A stretch of 55,066 nt of DNA. Origin: Dokdonella sp. GTDB taxonomy: Bacteria > Pseudomonadota > Gammaproteobacteria > Xanthomonadales > Rhodanobacteraceae. The stretch covers positions 1 to 55,066 of the forward strand of contig NZ_JAHCAP010000023.1 of assembly GCF_019634815.1 (NCBI RefSeq), in the 5' to 3' direction. This document shows positions 39,318 to 46,998 of this stretch, piece by piece (position 1 is the stretch's first letter; each line of letters begins with the position of its first letter). Below the pieces are notes generated by a model that saw nothing but the letters and a program-made list of their open reading frames with translations, made no database searches and was not told where the DNA came from. The position numbers and the translations under genes were made by a program.

Positions 39318-39962
39318 ATGGATCAGGCAACAAGCGGCACTCGGCGCAAGGGCACGAGTGCGCGCGCTTATTGGCTCAAGACCCTGCACAACTGGCATTG
39401 GATCAGTGCTGCCATCAGCCTGGCGTTGCTGCTGTTGTTCAGCGTTACCGGTTTCACGCTCAATCACGCCGCGCAGATCCAGAGTCAGCCGCGCGTGGTT
39501 TCGCGCCATCTGCAATTGCCGGCAGCACTGCAAAAGCAACTGGCCACGCGCAACGACGCCACTGCGGCGAGCTTGCCACAGGGATTGAAGGACTGGTTGC
39601 AGAAGGAGATCGGGGTGCGCCTCGCGTCGCAGCCGATCGAATGGAGCGATGGCGAGGCCTATGTATCCTTGCCGCGCCCCGGCGGTGATGGCTGGATCAG
39701 CATCGATACCGCGAGTGGCGCGATCGAACATGAGACCACCGACCGCGGCTGGATCGCTTACTTCAACGATCTGCACAAGGGCCGCAACACCGGTGCCGCG
39801 TGGAGCTGGATCATCGACCTGTTCGCGCTCGCGTGCGTGCTGTTCGCGCTCACCGGTCTGGGTCTGCTCTATCTGCATGGACGCCATCGCCCGATGACCT
39901 GGCCGCTGGTGGCTCTGGGTCTGGTTCTGCCCGTGCTGATCGCACTCGCATTCATCCATTGA
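39318..39962 (+). CDS. PepSY-associated membrane protein (putative flavin/iron redox component)
   Basis: 214 residues from ATG 39318, which has AAGGG 5 bases upstream; an in-frame ATG at 39273 would add 15 residues but has no ribosome site. An N-terminal helix (NWHWISAAISLALLLLFSVTGFTLNH, the PepSY_TM signature with HW and TGxxLNH) is followed by an extracytoplasmic PepSY-like region, and two closing helices (WSWIIDLFALACVLFALTGLGLLYLHGRH and PLVALGLVLPVLIALAFIH). Histidines in the helices could bind haem. Such proteins act as ferric- or flavin-reductase-type membrane electron carriers. First gene of the operon, followed 11 bases later by DUF2271. Confidence 0.85.
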   Translation: MDQATSGTRRKGTSARAYWLKTLHNWHWISAAISLALLLLFSVTGFTLNHAAQIQSQPRVVSRHLQLPAALQKQLATRNDATAASLPQGLKDWLQKEIGVRLASQPIEWSDGEAYVSLPRPGGDGWISIDTASGAIEHETTDRGWIAYFNDLHKGRNTGAAWSWIIDLFALACVLFALTGLGLLYLHGRHRPMTWPLVALGLVLPVLIALAFIH

Positions 39963-39973
39963 AGAGAATATCC

Positions 39974-40507
39974 ATGCGTCCCCACCGCCTGTTCCTGCTT
40001 GCTGCTGTCGTCAGTCCTGCGGCGTTCGCCGCCGATCTGCAATTGAGTCTGCAACTTCCGACCCAGACGGTTTCCGAGTATCACCGGCCTTATGTCGCGG
40101 TGTGGGTCGAGCGCGCGGATCGCAGCGTGGCCGCAAATCTTGCGGTTTGGTACCAGAACAAGGACGGCAAGGATGCGCAGACCGGCAAGTCCGAGCCGGG
40201 CAGCAAGTGGCTCGCCGACCTGCGTCAATGGTGGCGCCGCAGCGGTCGCGAGCAGCAGTTGCCAATCGATGGCGTGACCGGCGCGACGCGACCGGCAGGC
40301 CAACATCAACTGCATTTTTCCGATGGCAAGGCGCCGCTCGCCGGCCTCGCCGCGGGCAGCTACAAGCTCATGATCGAGGTGGCGCGCGAAGTCGGCGGCC
40401 GTGAAGTCCTCGGTGTGCCATTCAGTTGGCCGCCGAGCGCGCCAGTGCATCTGTCGGCGCAGGGTGAGCACGAGATCGGCGCGGTGAAGCTCGATCTGAA
40501 CCCCTGA
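39974..40507 (+). CDS. DUF2271 secreted protein with predicted covalent FMN site
   Basis: 177 residues. Signal peptide MRPHRLFLLAAVVSPAAFAA. The DUF2271 domain contains EYHRPYVAVWVERADRSVAANLAVWYQ and WLADLRQWWRRSG. Residues 99-105 read D-G-V-T-G-A-T, the motif that ApbE flavinylates at its last Thr (predicted FMN on Thr105). The ApbE enzyme is encoded two genes downstream, so self-contained flavinylation is likely. Located in the periplasm or on the outer side of the inner membrane. It presumably carries electrons from the PepSY protein to an acceptor, probably ferric iron. Confidence 0.86.
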   Translation: MRPHRLFLLAAVVSPAAFAADLQLSLQLPTQTVSEYHRPYVAVWVERADRSVAANLAVWYQNKDGKDAQTGKSEPGSKWLADLRQWWRRSGREQQLPIDGVTGATRPAGQHQLHFSDGKAPLAGLAAGSYKLMIEVAREVGGREVLGVPFSWPPSAPVHLSAQGEHEIGAVKLDLNP

Positions 40508-40569
40508 GCGCGGCGTCCGATCCGCTTGATCCATCCGAATTCGATTGTCTTGTCACTGTGGAGATGCAG

Positions 40570-41382
40570 ATGAAAAAGTTGAGCCATTGGATCGTGTTCG
40601 CGCTTGCCGCCGTGATTCCCGTTGCCGCATCCGCGCACAAGATGTTCCTGGTGCCGTCGACCACGGTGTTGTCGGATCCGACCGATGCCTGGATCACGGT
40701 CGATGCGGCGATTTCCAACGACCTGTTCAATTTCAACCATCACGCGATGGACCTGGCCAATCTCGTCGTCACGGGTCCGGATGGCAAGCCGGTCGCCGCC
40801 GAAAACCGCCACCAGGGCAAGTGGCGCAGCAGTTTCGATCTGCACCTCTTGCAGGCGGGCACCTATCGCATCGCCGTGACGAGCGAAGGGCTGTTTGCGA
40901 GCTACGTCGATGCCAAGGGCGAGAAGAAGCGCTGGCGCGGCAGTGCCGACAAGCTCGGCGAGATTCCGGCCGATGCGAAGGATCTGGTGATCAGCCAGGC
41001 GCAGGGCAGTGTCAATACCTACGTCACTGTCGGCAAGCCCAGCGATGGCGCGCTCAAGCCCAGCGGCCACGGTCTCGAGTTGGCCCCGGTGACCGCACCG
41101 AACGATCTGTTCGCAGGTGAAGCTGCAAAGTTCCGCTTCCTCGTCGATGGCAAGCCGATCAAGGACCTCAAGGTGACGGTGATCGCCGGTGGCACGCGCT
41201 ATCGCGACAAGCAGGACGAAATCACCGCGACCACTGATGCGGATGGCCAATTCAGCGTGACCTGGCCGGCGCCAGGCATGTACTGGCTCAATGCCTCGCT
41301 CGATGGACAGAAGGCCACCGAGCCCAAGGCCAGCACGCGCCGCTTGAGCTACACCGCCACGCTCGAAGTGCTGCCGCAGTGA
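40570..41382 (+). CDS. DUF4198 secreted protein with mature N-terminal histidine
   Basis: 270 residues from ATG 40570 with GTGGAG 6 bases upstream. The signal peptide ends ASA at 20-22, so the mature protein begins with His23 (HKMFLVPS), as in the AHDFWLEP-type starts known from the family. The rest has beta-sandwich-like repeats: KLGEIPADAKDLVISQAQG, FLVDGKPIKDLKVTVIAGG, FSVTWPAPGMYWLNASL. DUF4198 proteins are often next to iron, nickel or cobalt uptake genes. A free N-terminal His may bind a metal. Third gene of the PepSY-ApbE operon. Confidence 0.85.
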   Translation: MKKLSHWIVFALAAVIPVAASAHKMFLVPSTTVLSDPTDAWITVDAAISNDLFNFNHHAMDLANLVVTGPDGKPVAAENRHQGKWRSSFDLHLLQAGTYRIAVTSEGLFASYVDAKGEKKRWRGSADKLGEIPADAKDLVISQAQGSVNTYVTVGKPSDGALKPSGHGLELAPVTAPNDLFAGEAAKFRFLVDGKPIKDLKVTVIAGGTRYRDKQDEITATTDADGQFSVTWPAPGMYWLNASLDGQKATEPKASTRRLSYTATLEVLPQ

Positions 41383-41407
41383 GTGATGATCGCAGCGAGG
41401 CCGCGCG

Positions 41408-42478
41408 ATGAGCGCCGCCTTGCTGCGCGGGGCCGCTGGAGCAGGACTGGGTGCGTGCCTGTGCGCGATCGTCCTGTCTGCCTGTGCCCAGGCGCCTACG
41501 CGCACCCGTCTGAATGGCAAGACGATGGGCACGACCTGGTCGGTCACGTTGTCCGGAAAATCGGCTGGAGAAGGCGAGCGCTTGCGAGCGGGTATCGAGC
41601 GCGAACTCGATCGCGTGGTCGCGCAGATGAGCACCTTCGAGCGCGACTCCGACCTCAGTCGCTACAACCGCGCAGCAGCGGGCACTTGGCAGGATTTGCC
41701 TGAGGAGTTTGCGAACGTGCTCGGCGCGGCATTGGCGCAGGCGCGCGATAGCGGTGGCGCCTTCGATCCGACCGTCGGGCCACTGGTTGAGCTCTGGGGA
41801 TTCGGTCCGGGCAAGACGGTGCACGAGGTGCCGAGCGTGCAGGCGATCGAAACCGCCCGTGCGCGCATCGGCTGGCAGCGCGTCGAATTTGACCCGCAGC
41901 GTCGGCGCGTGTTGCAGCCCGGTGGCGTGCATCTGGACCTGTCGGCGATCGCCAAGGGCTATGGCGTCGACCAGGTGGCGCGATACCTGTTGAGTGAAGG
42001 CCGTGCCGACTTCCTCGTCGAGGTCGGCGGCGAGCTGCGCGCGCACGGCGAGCGTGCGCCCGGTGAACACTGGCAGGTGGCAATCGAGAATCCGCACGCC
42101 AGCGACGAGGCCGTGTCATCGGAGCAGCCGTACTGGCGTCGCCTTGCGCTCGTCGATCAGGCGGTGGCGACTTCGGGTGATTATCGCCATACCTTCGAAC
42201 ATGCCGGCCGCATGTATTCGCACCACATCGATCCACGCAGTGGTTGGCCCGTTGAACATCGCATCGCGCAGGTGACGACGATCGCCGACGGGTGCATGCA
42301 GGCCGATTCGATGGGAACGACGATCATGGTGCTTGGCCCCGAAGCCGGACTTGCCTACGCCCAGCGGCATGACATGGCCGTGCTGCTGCTCGTGCACGAG
42401 GGCGATCATCTGGTCGAACGCATGAGCCCGGCGTTTGCTGCCTTGCTCGCGCGCCAAGGGGCGGTGCCGCCGCGTTGA
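41408..42478 (+). CDS. apbE: FAD:protein FMN transferase (ApbE), lipoprotein
   Basis: 356 residues. Signal peptide with lipobox LSAC at 23-26, so Cys26 becomes acylated. The ApbE fold is complete: MGTTWSV near 40, FDPTVGPLVELWGFGP, DLSAIAKGYGVDQVARYLL and ADSMGTTIMVLG, where the acidic residues bind FAD and Mg. It attaches FMN from FAD to Thr/Ser in the D-G-x-T-G-A-T motif. The likely local target is the DUF2271 protein (Thr105). Last gene of the operon; it ends 5 bases before the convergent HutD gene. Confidence 0.95.
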   Translation: MSAALLRGAAGAGLGACLCAIVLSACAQAPTRTRLNGKTMGTTWSVTLSGKSAGEGERLRAGIERELDRVVAQMSTFERDSDLSRYNRAAAGTWQDLPEEFANVLGAALAQARDSGGAFDPTVGPLVELWGFGPGKTVHEVPSVQAIETARARIGWQRVEFDPQRRRVLQPGGVHLDLSAIAKGYGVDQVARYLLSEGRADFLVEVGGELRAHGERAPGEHWQVAIENPHASDEAVSSEQPYWRRLALVDQAVATSGDYRHTFEHAGRMYSHHIDPRSGWPVEHRIAQVTTIADGCMQADSMGTTIMVLGPEAGLAYAQRHDMAVLLLVHEGDHLVERMSPAFAALLARQGAVPPR

Positions 42479-42483
42479 GTTGC

Positions 42484-43071
42484 TCAGGGTACGGCGATTT
42501 CGCTGAACTTCACCATCAGCAGCTCGCCGCCGCCATCGAGTGCGACGCGACCGTTGGTGCCGCCGCGGAAATCCAGTCGCAGCGAGCCGCCGGTTTCGAC
42601 TTCGACCTGCCGCCCATCCTGTTTGGCGCCCAAATGACCCGACAGCACGTGGATCAGCCATTGCGTGCCGGGCTCGGCGAAAATCAGCATCGAGCCGACC
42701 AGCGGTCGCGCCAGGGTTTCCGCGTGCAGGCGACTGCGATCGACCATGACATTGAAATCGCGCGTCGGTCCGGCGAGCAATCGACACCTCACGCGCGCCT
42801 CGCCGGCAAAGTGCACGCGCTCGAAACGCTGGGCCAGGCGCAGCGGCGGCGCGTCGTCGATGTCGAGTTCGATGCCGTTGCCATCGAGCAGCAGCAGTTC
42901 GCGATCGATGCCGGGAAAGGACGAGAATGGACCGTCCTGCTCGATCTGCGCGATGCTCACGCGCCAGTTGAAGGGTTCGCCTTGGGGCGGATCGCGCGCG
43001 AGTTCGGTGGTCCAGCCGCCGTCGTTCTTCCAGCGCACGCGGCGAGCCTGATTGGCGGCAATCACGTGCAT
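42484..43071 (-). CDS. HutD family protein
   Basis: 195 residues from ATG 43071 (MHVIAANQARRVRWKNDGGWTTEL). The HutD pattern is clear: RWKNDGGWTTELARDP, FNWRVSIAQIEQDGPFSSFPGIDRELLLLDGNG, FNVMVDRSRL. HutD is a cupin-like protein thought to influence histidine use, yet no hut genes are near. It starts 13 bases after a GNAT gene and may be in the same transcript. Confidence 0.88.
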   Translation of the reverse strand: MHVIAANQARRVRWKNDGGWTTELARDPPQGEPFNWRVSIAQIEQDGPFSSFPGIDRELLLLDGNGIELDIDDAPPLRLAQRFERVHFAGEARVRCRLLAGPTRDFNVMVDRSRLHAETLARPLVGSMLIFAEPGTQWLIHVLSGHLGAKQDGRQVEVETGGSLRLDFRGGTNGRVALDGGGELLMVKFSEIAVP

Positions 43072-43084
43072 CGGCCCGGTCCCG

Positions 43085-43609
43085 TCAGTTGCGTTCTTCG
43101 GCGCGATGGTAGACGTAGACGAGGGTGGCCGCACCGAGAAAGTCGATCGTCGTGGCCTGGCGACCGCCCAGGCGTCGCGCGAGGCGCTCGGAAGCGGAGT
43201 TTTCGTTGCGGATCAGGCTCACCGCGCGGCTTGCCTTGATCTGGTCGAAGGCGAATTCAAGCGTGGCGCGCGCGGCCTCGGTGGCATAGCCGTGATGGCG
43301 TTGTGCGGGCATCAGCATCCAGCCCAGTTCCAGGTCAGGCCAACCTTCGGGTTGGTGCAGGCCGACACGGCCGACGAATTCGCCGCTGTCCTTGAGCTCG
43401 ACCGCCCACATGCCGAAACCGCGCAATACCCAATGGCCGAGCAGCATCGCCATCGAACGCCAGGCATTCATGCGGTCGAGCGGTTGGCCGTCACCGATGA
43501 AACGGGTGTTGTCCGGATCGGCGAGCATCGCCGCATAGGATTCAAAATGGTGCTCGCCCAGTGCGCACAGGCGCAGGCGTTCGGTTTCGATGGTGGGGAT
43601 CTGGATCAT
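43085..43609 (-). CDS. GNAT-family N-acetyltransferase (RimJ/RimL-like)
   Basis: 174 residues. ETERLRLCALGEHHFESYAAMLADPDNTRFIGDGQPLDR is the start seen in RimJ/RimL-type acetyltransferases. GWMLMPAQRHHGYATEAARATLEFAFDQI carries the acetyl-CoA loop, with H-H-G-Y-A in place of the common G-x-G-x-A. RNENSASERLARRLGG is the Asn/Ser-rich helix typical of the subfamily. Substrate unknown. It follows the SET gene by 9 bases. Confidence 0.87.
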   Translation of the reverse strand: MIQIPTIETERLRLCALGEHHFESYAAMLADPDNTRFIGDGQPLDRMNAWRSMAMLLGHWVLRGFGMWAVELKDSGEFVGRVGLHQPEGWPDLELGWMLMPAQRHHGYATEAARATLEFAFDQIKASRAVSLIRNENSASERLARRLGGRQATTIDFLGAATLVYVYHRAEERN

Positions 43610-43618
43610 CTTCTGGAT

Positions 43619-44080
43619 TCAGTCGAGCAGGGCGGCCAGTGCATGGCTCGAGGCCCGCAGGCTTTCGGCCCAGCTGAACCCGACGATCTGCGTGCCGCTG
43701 CGCGCGTCGCGGAAATCTTCACTTTGGCCGGGCGCGAGCAGGTGGCGATAGTCGACCGTGATCTCGCAGTCTGCATCGAGGTCGGCAGCGGCGAACACGA
43801 AGCCAAGGTGCCACAGGCCGGTTGGCTCGAAGTCGTGGTTGATGTAGCACTCGTCAGGCCATTCGGGTGTGACCGTGTAGCGGTCCTCGAACCAGCGCAC
43901 CGTGGCCGGCAGCAGCTTGGCCGCGTCGACTTGCGCGAGGATGTCTTCGAAGCGATGCACTCTGGCGATGTCGTCGGGCGCGGTGATGACACGGCCGCGC
44001 GCAAGCGGCTCGTCGAGAAACAAGCCCTTGCCTGCGCCCGGGATCCTGGAAGGGCCGATGTGGTAACGGGGGAGAATCAT
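43619..44080 (-). CDS. Small SET-domain protein
   Basis: 153 residues from ATG 44080 with GGGGGAGA-like context on the coding side; the frame continues upstream. Short SET domain: YHIGPSRIPGAGKGLFLDEPLARGRVIT at the N terminus, then CYINHDFEPTG (the N-H motif) and CEITVDYRHLLAPG (the E-x-x-x-D-Y motif). SET enzymes are lysine methyltransferases, and some bacterial examples are known, but the target here is unknown. First gene of a run with GNAT and HutD. Confidence 0.82.
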   Translation of the reverse strand: MILPRYHIGPSRIPGAGKGLFLDEPLARGRVITAPDDIARVHRFEDILAQVDAAKLLPATVRWFEDRYTVTPEWPDECYINHDFEPTGLWHLGFVFAAADLDADCEITVDYRHLLAPGQSEDFRDARSGTQIVGFSWAESLRASSHALAALLD

Positions 44081-44226
44081 GCAGACACACGCCGCGGAGG
44101 CGGGGCGCGATTCTAGGGCAAGGGCGGGCAAGATGCACAAGCTGCACGATGTCGCCAACGATTGCGGGCATCGATTTGCGGACCGGCCCGGTGCCGGCCA
44201 CGCGGCCTGCCGATGATAGAAGCCGG

Positions 44227-44526
44227 CTACGGCTGGCCCGGTGAGGCGCGTGCGGGCGTGGCCGGAACGATCAGGATCATCGTGCGGTTGGCTTCGATCG
44301 TGCGCGCGCCGATGCCTTGCACCTTGGCCAGATCCTCGATGCTGCGGAATGGTCCGTGTGCAACGCGCCAGGCGACGATCGCTTCGGCCTTGACCAGCCC
44401 GACACCCGTGAGCGAGCGCGCCAGTGTCTTGGCATCAGCCTGATTGATGTCGACCTGGCTCTGGGCACGAATGGGCGGAACGAGGGCAAGGGCAAGGACA
44501 AGGGCAAGGGCAAGAATGCAGCGCAT
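44227..44526 (-). CDS. ComEA-like helix-hairpin-helix secreted protein
   Basis: 99 residues from ATG 44526 (MRCILALALVLALALVPPIRAQ, signal peptide); an in-frame ATG at 44550 is possible. The single HhH domain reads VDINQADAKTLARSLTGVGLVKAEAIVAWRVAHGPFRSIEDLAKVQGIGARTIEANR, with GVG and GIG hairpins that bind DNA backbones. ComEA homologues bind incoming DNA in the periplasm during natural transformation. No other com genes are in the window. Confidence 0.92.
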   Translation of the reverse strand: MRCILALALVLALALVPPIRAQSQVDINQADAKTLARSLTGVGLVKAEAIVAWRVAHGPFRSIEDLAKVQGIGARTIEANRTMILIVPATPARASPGQP

Positions 44527-44651
44527 CGACAGGGCGCTTGGCGGGCGCATGGCTAGCGAAATCCGGGGCCGTGAGGCCTGTCAGTGTGCCGTCATGGCGA
44601 ACGTGCCTCGAGCGGTATTTGGCGCGGCCGCGTGCAGGAATCGGCCGCATG

Positions 44652-44702
44652 CGCGTGTAGGAGGCTTCCTACGCGCGATCCCGCGATGGGCTAAAATCGC
44701 GG
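44652..44702. repeat. Two tandem hairpins upstream of the M20 peptidase gene
   Basis: First hairpin 44652-44677: GTAGGA and TCCTAC around a 4-base loop, with G/C-rich flanks that extend the stem to about 11 bp. Second hairpin: CCGCGAT at 44681-44687 and ATCGCGG at 44696-44702. The first resembles the GTAGGAG start of short REP-like repeats known in pseudomonads and Xanthomonads. A -10-like TAAAAT (44692-44697) sits inside the second hairpin. Confidence 0.5.
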
Positions 44703-44772
44703 ATTGTTCATGGATTTCCCGCGATCGGCCCCGGGCGGCGCCGGCGCGATTCCCGCATCCGGAGACAGCAAG

Positions 44773-46290
44773 ATGGACAGCAAGGCACTCGGCGATTTCG
44801 TCGGCGCGCTTTGGGACGATGAAATCGTCCCGCAGTTGAGCGACTACATCCGCATTCCCAACAAGTCGCCGATGTTCGACGCCGACTGGGCCAGCCACGG
44901 CTACATGGATCAGGCAGTTGCCCTGCTCGAAGCCTGGGCACGCACCCAGCCGATTCCCGGCATGCAGGTCGAAGTGGTGCGACTGCCGGGTCGCACGCCG
45001 CTGATCTTCATCGAGATTCCTCCTGCCGAGCGCCGCCGCGCCGACAACCATCGTCCGGCGCAGGATGAAGACACCGTGTTGCTCTATGGTCATCTCGACA
45101 AGCAGCCCGAGATGACCGGCTGGTCCGAGCACCTGGGGCCGTGGAAGCCGGTGATCGAGGGGGATCGCCTGTACGGCCGCGGTGGTGCCGACGATGGTTA
45201 TGCGATGTTCGGCGCGCTTGCCGCGATCCGCGCACTGCACGAGCAGGGCGTACCGCATGCGCGCTGCGTGGTGCTGATCGAGGCCTGCGAGGAATCGGGC
45301 AGCTACGACCTGCCGTACTACGTCGATCACCTGGCGGCGCGCATCGGCAAACCCTCGCTGATCGTCTGCCTTGATTCGGGCTGTGGCAATTATGAACAGC
45401 TCTGGCTCACCACCAGCCTGCGCGGCATGACCGGCGGAAACCTCACGGTCAAGGTGCTGGAGGAAGGCGTGCACTCGGGCGATGCCTCGGGCGTCGTTGC
45501 CTCGAGCTTCCGCATTCTGCGCAAGGTGCTGTCGCGGCTCGAAGACGAAACCAGCGGCCGCATCCTGCCGCGCGAATTGCATGTGGAGATTCCCGCCGCG
45601 CGCCGCGAACAGGCTCGGCGCACCGCGCAGGTGCTCGGCAACGACATCTACGCGAAGTTCCCGTTCGTCGACGGCATGCAGCCGATGGAGGCCGACCTCA
45701 CCGAACTGGTGCTCAACCGTACCTGGCGGCCGGCGTTGTCGGTGACCGGCATTGCGGGTATTCCCGCGCTCGAATCGGCCGGCAACGTGCTGCGGCCATA
45801 TACCGCGGTCAAGCTGTCCTTGCGCGTGCCGCCGACCCTTGATGCCAAGCAGGGTGGCGAGTTCCTCAAGCGCTTGCTCGAGCGCGATCCGCCGTATGGC
45901 GCGAAGGTCAGTTTCGAACTGGAAAAGGCCGGCTCGGGCTGGGACTCGCCCGCGCTCGCGCACTGGCTCGAACAATCGGTTGAAGCGGCTTCCAAAACCT
46001 ACTTCGGCGCGCCGGTCGCCTTCAATGGCGAAGGCGGCTCGATCCCGTTCATGGGCATGCTTGGCGAGAAGTATCCTGGCGCGCAGTTCCTCATCACCGG
46101 CGTGCTTGGGCCACACTCCAACGCACATGGTCCCAATGAGTTCCTGCACATCCCCACCGGCAAGCGCGTGAGCCTGTGCGTGGCACAGGTCATCGCCGAC
46201 CATTTCATCGCCAGCCGTACCGGCCTCACCCGCGGCGTGGCCGCGAGCGCGGCGCACACGATCAAGGGCGAGGACGGCTGCTGCGCCTGA
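44773..46290 (+). CDS. M20-family dipeptidase/peptidase
   Basis: 505 residues from ATG 44773 (MDSKALGDFV), with GGAG 8 bases upstream. Zinc ligands: His in LLYGHLDKQPE (and the adjacent Asp), Asp in GRGGADDGY, Glu pair in EACEESGSYD, and a C-terminal HSNAHGPNEFLHI His. The lid domain insert is at about 220-360. M20 enzymes hydrolyse dipeptides or acyl amino acids; length and motif place it with the M20A/M28-like dipeptidases. The end CC at the C terminus (GEDGCCA) is unusual and may be chance. Alone in its transcript or with the GNAT gene after it. Confidence 0.93.
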   Translation: MDSKALGDFVGALWDDEIVPQLSDYIRIPNKSPMFDADWASHGYMDQAVALLEAWARTQPIPGMQVEVVRLPGRTPLIFIEIPPAERRRADNHRPAQDEDTVLLYGHLDKQPEMTGWSEHLGPWKPVIEGDRLYGRGGADDGYAMFGALAAIRALHEQGVPHARCVVLIEACEESGSYDLPYYVDHLAARIGKPSLIVCLDSGCGNYEQLWLTTSLRGMTGGNLTVKVLEEGVHSGDASGVVASSFRILRKVLSRLEDETSGRILPRELHVEIPAARREQARRTAQVLGNDIYAKFPFVDGMQPMEADLTELVLNRTWRPALSVTGIAGIPALESAGNVLRPYTAVKLSLRVPPTLDAKQGGEFLKRLLERDPPYGAKVSFELEKAGSGWDSPALAHWLEQSVEAASKTYFGAPVAFNGEGGSIPFMGMLGEKYPGAQFLITGVLGPHSNAHGPNEFLHIPTGKRVSLCVAQVIADHFIASRTGLTRGVAASAAHTIKGEDGCCA

Positions 46291-46301
46291 GCGCGCCGCC
46301 T

Positions 46302-46326
46302 CTGCCACGCGTCGACGCGGCGGCAG
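46302..46326 (+). terminator. Hairpin after the M20 peptidase gene
   Basis: CTGCC...GGCAG flanks a perfect inner palindrome CGCGTCGACGCG (46308-46319). It lies 12 bases after the stop codon at 46290. No T-run follows, so it may be a weak or Rho-dependent end, or an mRNA-stabilising hairpin. Confidence 0.35.
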
Positions 46327-46428
46327 GTAGATTGCCGGCCTCGTCGGTGCGTGCCTTGCCCGAACAGCGCCATCTTTGCGCCATGACCCCGGCCGTTGTC
46401 GACGGCATCGTCTTGCCAGGAGGCCAAC

Positions 46429-46932
46429 ATGACCCTCATCCGCAATGCGCGCAGCTATGACGCCACCGCGCTGGCTGCGCTCGGTACCGAGCTCGGCTAC
46501 CCCGCGACGCGCGAGCAGATCGGCAAGCGCCTCGCCGCGATCGAAGCGGCCGGCGCTGCCGTGCTGGTGGCCGAAGACGACCACGGCATGGTCTGCGGCT
46601 GGATTCATGTCGCCTGCTGCGCCGAGCTCACGGGTCAGGATGCCGCCGAAATCCATTGCCTCGTCGTAGCGGCGGATGCGCGCGGCGCCGGTCTGGGCAG
46701 CGCGCTGATCGAGCGCGCCGGCACGTGGGCACGCGAACGCGGCTGCACGCAGTTGCGCGTGCGCAGCCGGGTCGAACGCGAAGACGCGCATCGCTTCTAC
46801 CTGCGCGAAGGCTTCACGCGCCGCAAGACGCAGGCCGTGTTCGAACGCGCACTTCCCGGCGAAGCCATCGTTGCTGCGACGGGGTCGACCTTGCGCGTCG
46901 ACCCGCAGTTCGCGCGCGACTTGCGCGGCTGA
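46429..46932 (+). CDS. GNAT-family N-acetyltransferase
   Basis: 167 residues from ATG 46429, which follows an ideal AGGAGG. NARSYDATALAALGTELGYPATREQIGKRL starts the fold. EIHCLVVAADARGAGLGSALIERAGTWARERGC has the acetyl-CoA loop R-G-A-G-L-G. RSRVEREDAHRFYLREGFTRRKTQAVFER is the usual C-terminal strand. Substrate unknown. No operon partner is evident. Confidence 0.88.
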   Translation: MTLIRNARSYDATALAALGTELGYPATREQIGKRLAAIEAAGAAVLVAEDDHGMVCGWIHVACCAELTGQDAAEIHCLVVAADARGAGLGSALIERAGTWARERGCTQLRVRSRVEREDAHRFYLREGFTRRKTQAVFERALPGEAIVAATGSTLRVDPQFARDLRG

Positions 46933-46998
46933 ACGCGCGGCGGCACGAATCGGACCTGGGTGTGCCAAGCTCCGCACACCCGCCATTGCTTGCCGATC

